A stretch of 64,000 nt of DNA, taken from positions 1 to 64,000 of the forward strand of contig NZ_LYPB01000065.1 in NCBI RefSeq assembly GCF_001653565.1, given 5' to 3'. Shown in pieces: positions 54,465 through 63,070 of the stretch. A model generated the notes under the pieces. That model searched no databases, was not told the origin of the DNA, and saw only the letters and a program-made list of their open reading frames with translations. Origin of the DNA: Paenibacillus oryzisoli. Its GTDB lineage: Bacteria > Bacillota > Bacilli > Paenibacillales > NBRC-103111. Both the position numbers and the translations under genes were made by a program. Position 1 is the stretch's first letter; each line of letters opens with the position of its first letter.

Positions 54465-55877
54465 ATGATGAAAATTAAACGCTTTCCAATAGCTGTTTTG
54501 GCTCTGACGATGTTGACTTCAATTGTTGCGGGATGTACAAGCGGTAATAAAGAAGCCACTAGTACTAGCAATGCCGGAGAAGCTGCTGGGAAAAAGGTAG
54601 AGCTTAAAGTTTGGCTGACACCACAGTGGAAAGGTGTTCTAGATTCTACAGAGGCAGGCGCTGACTACGACAGCTTCTTGAAAGCTGCGGCTGAGAAGTT
54701 CTCTGCGCAATACAAAAAGTATGATGCCAAAATCAAAGTAGAAGTGATTGCAGGCGATCAACGCGACCAATTACTGAATGTCAACTTAAGCAGTGGAACG
54801 GCGCCAGATGTATTTTTTGAAAGCGTTTTTGCCATGGGCGATTATGTTCATCGCGGTGCTTTAGTGCCGTTAACTGATATTGTGGATGATGCATCCAAAA
54901 CCGACATTGCCAAAAACTTTTGGGATGCGGTGACTTTCGGTAAAGATGTTTATTTCTATCCGTTCCAACATAACCCAGGAACTTTAGTCTATAACGCGGA
55001 TATGCTCAAAGCAGCCGGTCTAGAGAAGTTCATTGGCGGACCTAATGAGATTAAGACATGGACATTAGCCGAGTATGAGCAAATTCTAAAAGGTCTGAAA
55101 GACAACCTGCCTAAAGATAAGTATTCCAATGCTTATCCGATGTCACTTTATGCTGTAAATAATCAAGGGGACACGTGGAACCTTGCCTATATGAGAATGT
55201 TCGGTAATAAATTCTTTGACGATAAAGGGAATATCGTGCTTGATGATGCGAACGGTGCTAAAGCTGCTAATTGGTTGAAGAAAATCAGGGACGCAGGTTA
55301 TACGAATCCAGGTCCTGAATCGGTATCGTCCAATGATGCCAACGGCATGTTCCGCAATCAGCAATTAGCGATCTCCTTTACGAATCCGATCTTGTTCAAC
55401 AACACCAAAGCGGATATGGCTAGCGGCAAGAGCGCGAAGTTCGATGTACGCCTAGCTAATATTCCGTCCGAAAGCGGAGATCCATTGTCCTTTACGTACG
55501 TAGTTGGCGCGAGCGTATTCCAAAATAAAGACAAAGCGAAAGTCGAAGTAGCTAAAGATTTTGTGAAATTCTTCTCCACAGATTCTGAATTGGTGAAGTC
55601 TTCGAAGAATGGTATCCCAGTAAGAACTTCGGTTTCCAAAGAACTCAAAGACGTGAACCCGCTCTTTGCTGCTTACGACGCAAACTCTAAGTATTTATTT
55701 AACTTCAGTGGTAACGTTCCAGGTTATAGTCAATTAAGAGAAGTGCTTTACCCTGAGCTTCAAGCCCTATACACAAATGCCAATACTCCTGAACAGGCAG
55801 TGAAGGATTATCAATCCAAAGGCAACAAGGTTATTCAAACGAATAAAGAGAGCTCAGTTATCTATCAAACGAAGTAA
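54465..55877 (+). CDS. Sugar ABC transporter substrate-binding lipoprotein
   Basis: 470 aa. Lipobox IVAGC with lipidated Cys24, then a low-complexity linker and a family 1 extracellular solute-binding fold (VEVIAGDQRDQLLNVNLSSGTAPDVFF). Probable receptor for sialic acid or its oligosaccharide given the operon. A stem-loop follows the gene before the first permease, which could raise its mRNA level. Confidence 0.9.
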   Translation: MMKIKRFPIAVLALTMLTSIVAGCTSGNKEATSTSNAGEAAGKKVELKVWLTPQWKGVLDSTEAGADYDSFLKAAAEKFSAQYKKYDAKIKVEVIAGDQRDQLLNVNLSSGTAPDVFFESVFAMGDYVHRGALVPLTDIVDDASKTDIAKNFWDAVTFGKDVYFYPFQHNPGTLVYNADMLKAAGLEKFIGGPNEIKTWTLAEYEQILKGLKDNLPKDKYSNAYPMSLYAVNNQGDTWNLAYMRMFGNKFFDDKGNIVLDDANGAKAANWLKKIRDAGYTNPGPESVSSNDANGMFRNQQLAISFTNPILFNNTKADMASGKSAKFDVRLANIPSESGDPLSFTYVVGASVFQNKDKAKVEVAKDFVKFFSTDSELVKSSKNGIPVRTSVSKELKDVNPLFAAYDANSKYLFNFSGNVPGYSQLREVLYPELQALYTNANTPEQAVKDYQSKGNKVIQTNKESSVIYQTK

Positions 55878-55901
55878 ATGACTCATTAATAACCGATTAA
55901 T

Positions 55902-55930
55902 AGCCTTGGGATCCGAGTGATCCTAAGGCT
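55902..55930 (+). other. Intra-operon stem-loop
   Basis: AGCCTTGGGATC pairs with GATCCTAAGGCT over 12 bp (one G-U), 5-nt loop, no T-run. Such hairpins after binding-protein genes commonly stabilise upstream mRNA; inferred here. Confidence 0.6.
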
Positions 55931-55953
55931 GCTAATTAGAAAGGAAAACCGAT

Positions 55954-56829
55954 ATGAGAATACGCAGTCAATCCCTCAAAGATAGTATCACCGGTTACCT
56001 GTTTATTTCACCACAGATGCTGATTTTCTTAGTTTTCTTGGTATATCCGATTATTGAAGGTATAAGACTTAGCTTGTATCGGATCAATTATCAATCAGAA
56101 AAGTTCGTTGGACTGGATAATTATGTGGCGCTGTTTAACGATCCTGTATTTTTCAAAGCGCTCATAAACACCGTTGTGTTCGTCGTGTTTATCGTTATTC
56201 TTACGGTCGGTTTCGCGCTGTTCGTAGCTTCCGCTGTATTTGACAAGAATGCCAAGTATGTTTCATTCATTCGAGGCAGCTACTATGTACCGGTAATGGT
56301 CTCAATGGTTGTCATGAGTATGGTGTGGAGTTTCTTACTGAATCCAGCGAATGGGTTGATTTCTTATTTCTCTCAGGAAATGGGTTTGGGTAATGTTAAT
56401 TTATTAGGGAAAACAACAACGGTTATGCCGGTTATTATATTCGTAACATTCGCAACAAATGTGGGACAAGCGATCATTCTCTATATCGCCGCGATGCTGG
56501 GTGTATCGAAAGATCTGTTTGAAGCGGCGGAAGTGGACGGGGCGAGCAGATCGCAGGTCATTTTCAAAATATTGATTCCTTCTGTCCAATCCACAACGGT
56601 TTATATTGTGATCATTAACATTATTGCTGTTTTGAAAATATTCGTAGTCATCCAGCTCTTAACGGGTGGTGGGCCGAATAATGCTTCCGTAACACTGATG
56701 TATTATCTCTACAATAACGCATTTAAATATAATCAACTTGGTATGGCTTCAGCTGTTGGGGTAATCATGTTCGTGATTACATTATTGTTGTCCGTGCCTC
56801 AATTAAGAAGCTTAGTCAAGGAGAAGTAA
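55954..56829 (+). CDS. Carbohydrate ABC transporter permease (MalF-type)
   Basis: 291 aa, six helices. N-terminal SLKDSITGYLFISPQMLIF, and the EAA loop FEAAEVDGASRSQVIFKILIP that contacts the ATPase. Partner of the next permease. No ATPase gene lies in the operon. Confidence 0.92.
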   Translation: MRIRSQSLKDSITGYLFISPQMLIFLVFLVYPIIEGIRLSLYRINYQSEKFVGLDNYVALFNDPVFFKALINTVVFVVFIVILTVGFALFVASAVFDKNAKYVSFIRGSYYVPVMVSMVVMSMVWSFLLNPANGLISYFSQEMGLGNVNLLGKTTTVMPVIIFVTFATNVGQAIILYIAAMLGVSKDLFEAAEVDGASRSQVIFKILIPSVQSTTVYIVIINIIAVLKIFVVIQLLTGGGPNNASVTLMYYLYNNAFKYNQLGMASAVGVIMFVITLLLSVPQLRSLVKEK

Positions 56830-56844
56830 AGGGGGGTATTCAGC

Positions 56845-57687
56845 ATGTCGAAATCAAACAGCAAGAAGAAAATGGAGCGGATTGATATCATATCAAATGT
56901 GATCATTTTCATCTTCGCGATATTTAACTTGTTTCCTTTATATTGGCTCTTTACAAGTTCACTTAAAAATAGTTCGGATGTTGTGAAAATGCCGCCTGAC
57001 TGGTGGCCGACCACGATTACTTTCTCTAACTATGTAGACGTATTTCAAAGTCAACCAGCACTGAGATGGGTATTCAATAGTGTGTTCGTTTCTGGTGTCA
57101 CCACGGTGCTTGTCATCGGTGTTGGGGCTATGGCCGCTTATGCTTTTTCGAAAATTAGGTTCAAAGGCAGTAATATCATCTTCATTATTTTTGTAGCGAG
57201 CCTGATGATTCCGAAAGAAATCATGATCGTTCCGCTATTCCGGATCACGCAGCAATTCGGGATGGTGAACAGTTATAACGGCATGATCTGGCCGAACGTT
57301 GCCACTGCATTTGGTGTGTTTTTGTTAAAAGGGTTTTTCGATACAGCGCCAAATGCGTTAAGAGAAGCGGCGAGAATTGACGGAGCTGGTGAGTGGAAGA
57401 CCTTCATGCAAATCATGCTTCCAATTGTTAAACCTGGTATTGGTGCACTATTTATTTTAAACTTTGTACAAGTATGGAACGATTATTTATGGCAGTCCGT
57501 CGTTGGACAAGAGAAAAATATGAAAACTCTGATGGTAGGTACGGCAACTTTGATGCAGGACCTTAATCCGAATTTTGCCTATAAGATGGCAGGAGCCACG
57601 GTTGCTGCAATTCCAATGCTGTTAATATTCGTCTTGTTCCAACGTTATTTTACTCAAGGCATGACGGCTGGCGCAGTGAAGGAATAA
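56845..57687 (+). CDS. Carbohydrate ABC transporter permease (MalG-type)
   Basis: 280 aa, six helices. EAA loop REAARIDGAGEWKTFMQIMLP and WNDYLWQSVV segment. SD AAGGGGGG. Together with the preceding permease and the binding protein forms a CUT1-type importer; the ATPase is probably a shared MsmK/MsmX-like protein encoded elsewhere. Confidence 0.92.
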   Translation: MSKSNSKKKMERIDIISNVIIFIFAIFNLFPLYWLFTSSLKNSSDVVKMPPDWWPTTITFSNYVDVFQSQPALRWVFNSVFVSGVTTVLVIGVGAMAAYAFSKIRFKGSNIIFIIFVASLMIPKEIMIVPLFRITQQFGMVNSYNGMIWPNVATAFGVFLLKGFFDTAPNALREAARIDGAGEWKTFMQIMLPIVKPGIGALFILNFVQVWNDYLWQSVVGQEKNMKTLMVGTATLMQDLNPNFAYKMAGATVAAIPMLLIFVLFQRYFTQGMTAGAVKE

Positions 57688-57713
57688 AAATATAGGTGTG
57701 GAGTGGGGAACGG

Positions 57714-58403
57714 ATGGATACAAATAAAACAATTCTGGAAATGATTAAAGGGAAATTGGTTGTTTCCTGCCAAGCATTACCTGAAGAACCGTTGCACAGT
57801 CCATTTATTATGGGGAGAATGTCCTATGCGGCTTACTTAGGCGGAGCTTCGGGAATTCGAGCAAACAGCGTAGCGGATATTCATGAAATTAAGAAAAGTG
57901 TCGATTTGCCGATTATCGGGATCATCAAGCAAGTATACGATGGATCGGATGTTTTCATCACGCCTACTATGAAAGAAGTCGATGCGCTTTGTCAGGAAGG
58001 CGTAGATATGATAGCAATGGACGCAACCGACCGCATAAGACCGGATGGCTCCACGATTTCAGATGTATTTCCGCAAATTAAAAAGAAGTATAAGAATCAG
58101 CTCTTTATGGCGGATTGCTCGACGTATGAAGAGGCGGTCACTGCGGTCGAACTCGGTTTTGACTGTGTGGGTACAACATTATGCGGTTATACAGAAGCAA
58201 CGAAAGATAAGTCTTTGCCAAATTTCGAATTGGCCGAGAAACTCGTGACGACATTATCCATTCCCATTATTGCTGAAGGTGGCATCTCGACACCTGAAGA
58301 ATTGAAGCGATTATTTGATCTAGGTATCTACTCGGCTGTTGTAGGATCCATCATCACACGACCGATGGAGATTACCAAACGATTCGTTAAGGCGATCCAA
58401 TAG
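57714..58403 (+). CDS. nanE: N-acetylmannosamine-6-phosphate 2-epimerase
   Basis: 229 aa TIM barrel. [14 protein letters not shown] at the start, [21 protein letters not shown] (catalytic Asp region), and [13 protein letters not shown] with the phosphate-binding GS(I). Converts ManNAc-6-P to GlcNAc-6-P. ATG 57714 chosen; GTG 57696 covers the SD. Confidence 0.94.
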   Translation: MDTNKTILEMIKGKLVVSCQALPEEPLHSPFIMGRMSYAAYLGGASGIRANSVADIHEIKKSVDLPIIGIIKQVYDGSDVFITPTMKEVDALCQEGVDMIAMDATDRIRPDGSTISDVFPQIKKKYKNQLFMADCSTYEEAVTAVELGFDCVGTTLCGYTEATKDKSLPNFELAEKLVTTLSIPIIAEGGISTPEELKRLFDLGIYSAVVGSIITRPMEITKRFVKAIQ

Positions 58404-58406
58404 CCT

Positions 58407-59285
58407 ATGAAAATTTTAGCGGCAGATATTGGCGGTACCAATACCAAGATGGGTATTTGCGATGAACGAGGGAATGTCGATCAATATAAGGAATATCCCA
58501 CTGAAAGCCTCAAGGGTGGCCCTCATGTCATAGAGAAATTGCTTCTCCAGCTTGCGGTGTATGCGGATTACGATGCGATTGCCATAAGCACAGCTGGACA
58601 AGTTAATTCCGAAGAAGGGTATATTGTTTATGCAAATGAGAATATTCCAGATTACACGGGAATGAAAATCAGAGATATCGTTGAAAATCGATTCAAGAAG
58701 CCTGTTAGAGTTGAAAATGATGTCAACGCGGCAGCCTTGGGCGAGGCCTATTTCGGCGCAGCGCAATCGTTTCAAGATTTCTTATGTCTTACGTTCGGGA
58801 CAGGTATCGGTGGAGCGATCGTTATCGATCGCCAGATCTACCGAGGAGCTAAGGGCGTAGCTGCGGAATTCGGTCATATCATTACGCACCCTTTACCCGA
58901 CAAGCGCGGTGGAGAGAGAAAGCCTTATTATGAAAGCTATGCCTCCACGACTGCATTAGTTCGAATGGCGAGGCACGTAGATCCAGAATGTGTGGACGGG
59001 AAGGTTTTTTTTGGTAAAATAAGAGAAGGAAACGAACCATTACAGCAGGTCTTGCATGCTTGGGCGGCAGAAGTAGCCGTTGGCTTAGCTTCAATTATTC
59101 ATATTTTTAATCCCTCGGCTATTATTGTAGGGGGCGGTGTGATGGAGCAAGAGGAACTCGTTCGTGCAGTCGAGGCACAAACGCAAGATTTGATCATGGA
59201 TAGTTTTGCAGACGTGAAAATTCTTAAGGCTTCTCTGGGAAATAAGGCTGGTTTATTGGGTGCGGCCTCATTATTCTTACGCTGA
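58407..59285 (+). CDS. nanK: ROK-family sugar kinase, probable N-acetylmannosamine kinase
   Basis: 292 aa. ATP motif LAADIGGTNTKMGI, catalytic Asp in RVENDVNAAALGEA, GTGIGGAIVIDRQ and GVAAEFGHI. The ROK zinc motif CxCGxxGCxE is absent: that place reads PLPDKRGGERKPYYESYAS. Expected reaction is ManNAc to ManNAc-6-P. Start 3 bp after nanE stop. Confidence 0.85.
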   Translation: MKILAADIGGTNTKMGICDERGNVDQYKEYPTESLKGGPHVIEKLLLQLAVYADYDAIAISTAGQVNSEEGYIVYANENIPDYTGMKIRDIVENRFKKPVRVENDVNAAALGEAYFGAAQSFQDFLCLTFGTGIGGAIVIDRQIYRGAKGVAAEFGHIITHPLPDKRGGERKPYYESYASTTALVRMARHVDPECVDGKVFFGKIREGNEPLQQVLHAWAAEVAVGLASIIHIFNPSAIIVGGGVMEQEELVRAVEAQTQDLIMDSFADVKILKASLGNKAGLLGAASLFLR

Positions 59286-59349
59286 AAGAGGCGCATTCGC
59301 ATCATTGTTGCGCATCATGTCTGAATCTTGAGGCTAAGAGGGTGATCGT

Positions 59350-60204
59350 GTGCGCGCAATCAATATTTTTACAACTATTCATTCTAAATATAACAACCTA
59401 ACAACGACCGAAAAAAAAGTGGCGGACTATGTTCTGGAGAACATAGACAGTGTTGTCTACATGTCAATTACAGATCTTGCAGATGTTTGCGGGGTTGGCG
59501 AATCTAGTATATTCAGGTTTTGCAAATCCTTGAGCTACAAGGGCTACCAAGATTTCAAAATTGCCCTGGCACATAGTATCACCGTGGAAAATGAAATTCC
59601 GCAGCTGACGGAAAAGGTATTGATGAATGATTCCATCGGACAAGTTGCATCCAAGGTTCTGTCAACCAACATAAGTGCTTTAAACGAAACGTTTAACTTA
59701 ATTGATAGCTCCAAAATCGATGAAGCTATTAATTACTTGCTTGGAGCAGAAAAAGTCATATTTTTCGGTGTTGGCTCATCCTTAATGACAGCTATGGAAG
59801 CGAAAATTAAATTCATGCGCATCACCAACAAAACGGAATGCACGATCGATTCACATCTTCAGATGATGTCGGCGGCGTTGATGACCAAACGGGATGTGGC
59901 CGTGATCATCTCGTATTCGGGCTCAACCAAGGATACGATTGAGGTGGCCAAAAAGGCGAAGGAAAGCGGGGCTACCGTCATATCGATTACCCGCTTTGTC
60001 AAGTCGCCATTAACATCGTATTCTGATCTTACGCTGTTATGTGGAGCTAATGAAGGACCTCTGCAAGGGGGTTCCTTGTCGGCGAAAATTTCGCAGCTCT
60101 ATTTGTTGGATGTCTTATATGTGGAATATTTCAAAAGATCCTACGAGGAATCGATTAGGAACAAGGAACATACAGCGGAGTCCGTGGTCGTGAAATTGCT
60201 ATAA
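59350..60204 (+). CDS. MurR/RpiR-family transcriptional regulator
   Basis: 284 aa. HTH_6 domain in the first 77 residues (LADVCGVGESSIFRFCKSLS), then SIS sugar-phosphate isomerase fold (GVGSSLMTAMEAK, IISYSGSTKDTIEVAKKAK) that would bind a phosphorylated amino sugar. GTG start after AGAGGGTGAT. Likely represses the nan operon. Confidence 0.9.
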   Translation: MRAINIFTTIHSKYNNLTTTEKKVADYVLENIDSVVYMSITDLADVCGVGESSIFRFCKSLSYKGYQDFKIALAHSITVENEIPQLTEKVLMNDSIGQVASKVLSTNISALNETFNLIDSSKIDEAINYLLGAEKVIFFGVGSSLMTAMEAKIKFMRITNKTECTIDSHLQMMSAALMTKRDVAVIISYSGSTKDTIEVAKKAKESGATVISITRFVKSPLTSYSDLTLLCGANEGPLQGGSLSAKISQLYLLDVLYVEYFKRSYEESIRNKEHTAESVVVKLL

Positions 60205-60236
60205 AGGATTACACATGTGCAATGGGGGAATAGTCC

Positions 60237-60707
60237 ATGATTTTGGGTACAATGTCATTGTGGGAAAAACAAAGTAAATTTGAACATAAAGTTATCGTAA
60301 GAGCTTTAGAGGAACTTAATCTACTGCTTAAAGGTGACGCGCCCGAAGGTCGAGTAGAGATCCAAGGTGATCAGATGTACGTATCGTTTATGGAATTCGA
60401 TGCTAAGCCGATGGACGAGCAGTTAGCTGAGAAGCACGAGTCGTATATTGATATTCACTACTTAATCGATGGTGAAGAGACGATCGGTTGGTTTGCGGAT
60501 CGGGAAGAAATCCGTGCGGTTAAAGCCTATGAGAGTGAACATGATTATGCGTTATATGATCCATCGGCAGGCGAGATTTTACTTCATCTCAAACCAGGCA
60601 TGTTTGCTGTCTTTTTCCCTAACGATATTCATAGACCTGGCATGGGGCAATCATCGAAAATCAAAAAAGCGGTAGTTAAAGTTCATGTGGGGCTGTTACA
60701 GCCTTAG
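60237..60707 (+). CDS. YhcH/YjgK/YiaL family protein (NanQ-like)
   Basis: 156 aa. Family core HESYIDIHYLIDGEETIGWF and PGMFAVFFPNDIHRPGMG, a cupin-like fold with metal-ligand His and Glu. In E. coli NanQ speeds anomer conversion of sialic acid. Last gene of the operon, before a terminator. Confidence 0.9.
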   Translation: MILGTMSLWEKQSKFEHKVIVRALEELNLLLKGDAPEGRVEIQGDQMYVSFMEFDAKPMDEQLAEKHESYIDIHYLIDGEETIGWFADREEIRAVKAYESEHDYALYDPSAGEILLHLKPGMFAVFFPNDIHRPGMGQSSKIKKAVVKVHVGLLQP

Positions 60708-60718
60708 TTCGACTAGCC

Positions 60719-60757
60719 AAAGGCCTCATTCGCAGTTTATGCGAAGGGGCTTTTTGA
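60719..60757 (+). terminator. Terminator of the nan operon
   Basis: AAAGGCCTCATTCGCA pairs with TGCGAAGGGGCTTTTT (G-U allowed), T-run at the end. Confidence 0.75.
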
Positions 60758-60872
60758 ACATGGTGACACGTTCGTTTGGCCGAATTTGCTCCAAGAATAA
60801 AAGGGCTTGGAGATCAGCGAGCTGAGCAGGCTGTTTATCTGACATCTGAATGCGGAAAAGAGTTAAATACAT
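60726..60872 (-). CDS. Possible small protein of 48 aa
   Basis: ATG 60872 with GAGGGG 7 nt upstream opens MYLTLFRIQMSDKQPAQLAD to RINCE. The 3' end overlaps the nan terminator hairpin. Well-placed SD but no family and no obvious promoter; may be chance. Confidence 0.35.
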   Translation of the reverse strand: MYLTLFRIQMSDKQPAQLADLQALLFLEQIRPNERVTMFKKPLRINCE

Positions 60873-60963
60873 CGCGCATCCCCTCATCAGGACTAAATTT
60901 ATGTCATATAACATAACGCAAAAGATGGTTTTCAACAAGAATGAATTAATTGTGTTATATATA

Positions 60964-60992
60964 TTGACATATGAAGCTAATCTAAGTATGAT
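60964..60992 (+). promoter_or_regulatory. Consensus SigA promoter of the riboswitch-ABC operon
   Basis: TTGACA (60964-60969), 17-bp spacer, TATGAT (60987-60992). Puts the transcript start about 45 nt before the aptamer. Confidence 0.85.
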
Positions 60993-61040
60993 AAGAACAA
61001 AAGTAAGACAACGAAGAAACAACCGCATAGCAAACTTGTT

Positions 61041-61140
61041 TTCTAGGGTTCCGCGATAGAATGAAGGCTGTCGGTCAGGTCCAAGAGAAGACACACGATG
61101 ACTAACGCATCGTGCACACGGAGGGATAAAAGCCCGGGAG
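61041..61140 (+). promoter_or_regulatory. Guanidine-I (ykkC-yxkD) riboswitch aptamer
   Basis: Conserved blocks in order: CTAGGGTTCCGC (61043), GGTCAGGTCCAAGAG (61073-61087), ACACGGAGGGATAAAAGCCC (61116-61135) and GGGAG. These are the invariant parts of the ykkC subtype 1 aptamer, which binds guanidinium. A variable hairpin GATG-GCATC lies between. The 3' block forms one arm of the following terminator, so it acts as a ligand-on switch. Confidence 0.92.
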
Positions 61141-61173
61141 GATATCAGGATATGATATCATTCCGGGCTTTTT
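61128..61173 (+). terminator. Riboswitch expression-platform terminator
   Basis: AAAAGCCCGG (61128-61137) with CCGGGCTTTT (61163-61172), inner stem GATATCA/TGATATC. The left arm is shared with the aptamer, so ligand binding prevents the hairpin. Confidence 0.9.
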
Positions 61174-61207
61174 CCTTATCATTTTAGACAGAGAGGGAGT
61201 TCGGAGA

Positions 61208-62227
61208 ATGAGACAAAAGACAATATTTCTGATGTTGGCGGTATTATTAACTTTTACAGTTATCAGCGGGTGTGGAAGCAAAGAGGCGAGTACGCAAGCA
61301 GGAGGTAGTAAGGAGCCGATCAAGTTGGCGCTTAGTCCATGGCCGGGTTGGTTCGTGTGGTACCTCGTGAAGGAGAAGGGCTTTTTTGAGAAAAATGGCG
61401 TGAATGTCGATCTGGTCTGGTTCCCTGTATATAGTGACTCCTTATCTGCGTTAGCTTCAGGGAAAGTAGATGCGAACAGTCAGACGTTAAGCGATACATT
61501 AGCTCCGGCAAGCAAAGGCATTAAGCTGAAAGCTGTGCTTGTGAATGATAATTCCAATGGCGGCGATGGTGTTGTCGTGAAGCCAAGTATTAATTCTTTG
61601 AAAGATTTGAAAGGCAAGAAAGTGGCAACGGAGCTTGGAACGGTTGATCATCTTCTGATGCTGACAGCGCTTGAGAAAGCAGGATTAGCAGAGAAGGATG
61701 TCACGTATACGAATATGACAGTTAACGATGCTGGGCCGGCATTCATTGCGGGTAATCTAGATGCAGCCGTACTCTGGGAGCCATTCCTAAGCAAAGCCAT
61801 CCAAGAGGGGAAAGGGAAACTGCTCTTCTCATCCAAGGATACACCAGGATTGATTCCTGACTTGCTCGTGTTTAAAGAAGAAATTACGAAGAATCGCCCA
61901 GACGATGTGAAGAAAATCATTAACGCTTGGTTCGATGCCTTGGATTATTGGAAAGCAAACCCAGAAGAGTCACTGAAAATTATGGCTAAAGCGGCAGAGA
62001 CGCCGATTGATGAATACAAAGCTGGCGTGGACAGCGTGAAGATTTTCCAACTCGAGGATAACGTCAAAGCCTTCACCAAAGGGGATTCCTATGAATCGCT
62101 CGCGTTTACGTCAGGCAAGACGGCCGAATTCTTGAAAGGCTTAGATATGCTGAGCACAATTCCCAAAGCGGAAACCTTCTTAGATGGTCATTTTGTGGAG
62201 GAAGTCATGAAAGAACGTAAGAAGTAA
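61208..62227 (+). CDS. SsuA/NMT1-like ABC substrate-binding lipoprotein
   Basis: 339 aa. Lipobox VISGC with Cys22, then the periplasmic-binding type II fold of the nitrate/sulfonate/taurine/THI5 group (ALSPWPGWFVWYLVKEKGFF, VDLVWFPVYSDSLSAL, GTVDHLLMLTALEKAG). The name family suggests sulfonates or nitrate, but the guanidine-I riboswitch in front points to guanidine or a related guanidino/urea compound as ligand. Confidence 0.9.
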   Translation: MRQKTIFLMLAVLLTFTVISGCGSKEASTQAGGSKEPIKLALSPWPGWFVWYLVKEKGFFEKNGVNVDLVWFPVYSDSLSALASGKVDANSQTLSDTLAPASKGIKLKAVLVNDNSNGGDGVVVKPSINSLKDLKGKKVATELGTVDHLLMLTALEKAGLAEKDVTYTNMTVNDAGPAFIAGNLDAAVLWEPFLSKAIQEGKGKLLFSSKDTPGLIPDLLVFKEEITKNRPDDVKKIINAWFDALDYWKANPEESLKIMAKAAETPIDEYKAGVDSVKIFQLEDNVKAFTKGDSYESLAFTSGKTAEFLKGLDMLSTIPKAETFLDGHFVEEVMKERKK

Positions 62228-62249
62228 AGGCTGAAGGGGAGGGCTGCAG

Positions 62250-63068
62250 ATGGAAACGCTGGTAAAAAAAAGACGCAAGTCCACTATGTTTGCCATACGA
62301 GGTGAAATTAGCCGTAAATCATATTTGTCGGGTGTCGTGCTTATCATTGCGGTAGTGTTGCTGTTCTGGAGCATGATGAGCTATGGTAATTTGGTCAACC
62401 GCACATTCCTACCCACACCGGATCAGGTGCTCCGGCAGTTTGGGATTCAATTGCAGAACCCCGTGTTCTGGCAAAATGTTTGGATAAGTATTTTTCGAGT
62501 GGGTGGTGGATTCTTGCTTGCTTGTCTCATCGGGATACCACTTGGGATTCTGGCGGGTACGTATCGGTTTGCTGAAGCTATCCTAGTACCACCTACTGAA
62601 TTTATTCGTTATATGCCTGCGACGGCGTTCATTCCCTTAATCATGGTCTGGGCGGGGATCGGCGAGTGGGCGAAGGTCCTTGTCATCTTCCTGGGATGTT
62701 TCTTCCAATTAATGTTGATGGTTGCAGACAATACGCGGTCAGTGTCCAATGATTTACTGCAAACCTCGTATACACTCGGTGCGAAACGCTGGCAAGTGAT
62801 CGAGAAGGTGCTGATTCCTGCACTGCTTCCAGATTTAATGAACACATTGCGATTAATCATCGGGTGGGCATGGACTTATCTAGTTGTAGCCGAACTGGTT
62901 GCGGCTAGCAGTGGTCTAGGATTTTCGATTATGAAGGCGCAGCGGTTCTTGAACACGGATCAAATATTTGTAGGCATTATTGCGATTGGTTTGCTGGGCT
63001 TATTGACGGATCGCACATTTGCTTATTGTCATAAACGGTTTTTCCCATGGTTGGAAGGAGGGCGTTAA
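62250..63068 (+). CDS. SsuC/TauC-type ABC permease
   Basis: 272 aa, six helices, EAA-like loop LGAKRWQVIEKVLIPALLPD before helix 5. GAGGGCTGCAG-type SD before ATG 62250. Stop is 2 bp from the ATPase start, so co-translated in the riboswitch operon. Confidence 0.92.
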   Translation: METLVKKRRKSTMFAIRGEISRKSYLSGVVLIIAVVLLFWSMMSYGNLVNRTFLPTPDQVLRQFGIQLQNPVFWQNVWISIFRVGGGFLLACLIGIPLGILAGTYRFAEAILVPPTEFIRYMPATAFIPLIMVWAGIGEWAKVLVIFLGCFFQLMLMVADNTRSVSNDLLQTSYTLGAKRWQVIEKVLIPALLPDLMNTLRLIIGWAWTYLVVAELVAASSGLGFSIMKAQRFLNTDQIFVGIIAIGLLGLLTDRTFAYCHKRFFPWLEGGR

Positions 63069-63070
63069 GA

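Noticed and set aside
60873..61094. Upstream extension of the small minus-strand frame
   Set aside because: It is the antisense of the promoter and riboswitch start, with no SD at the upstream start.
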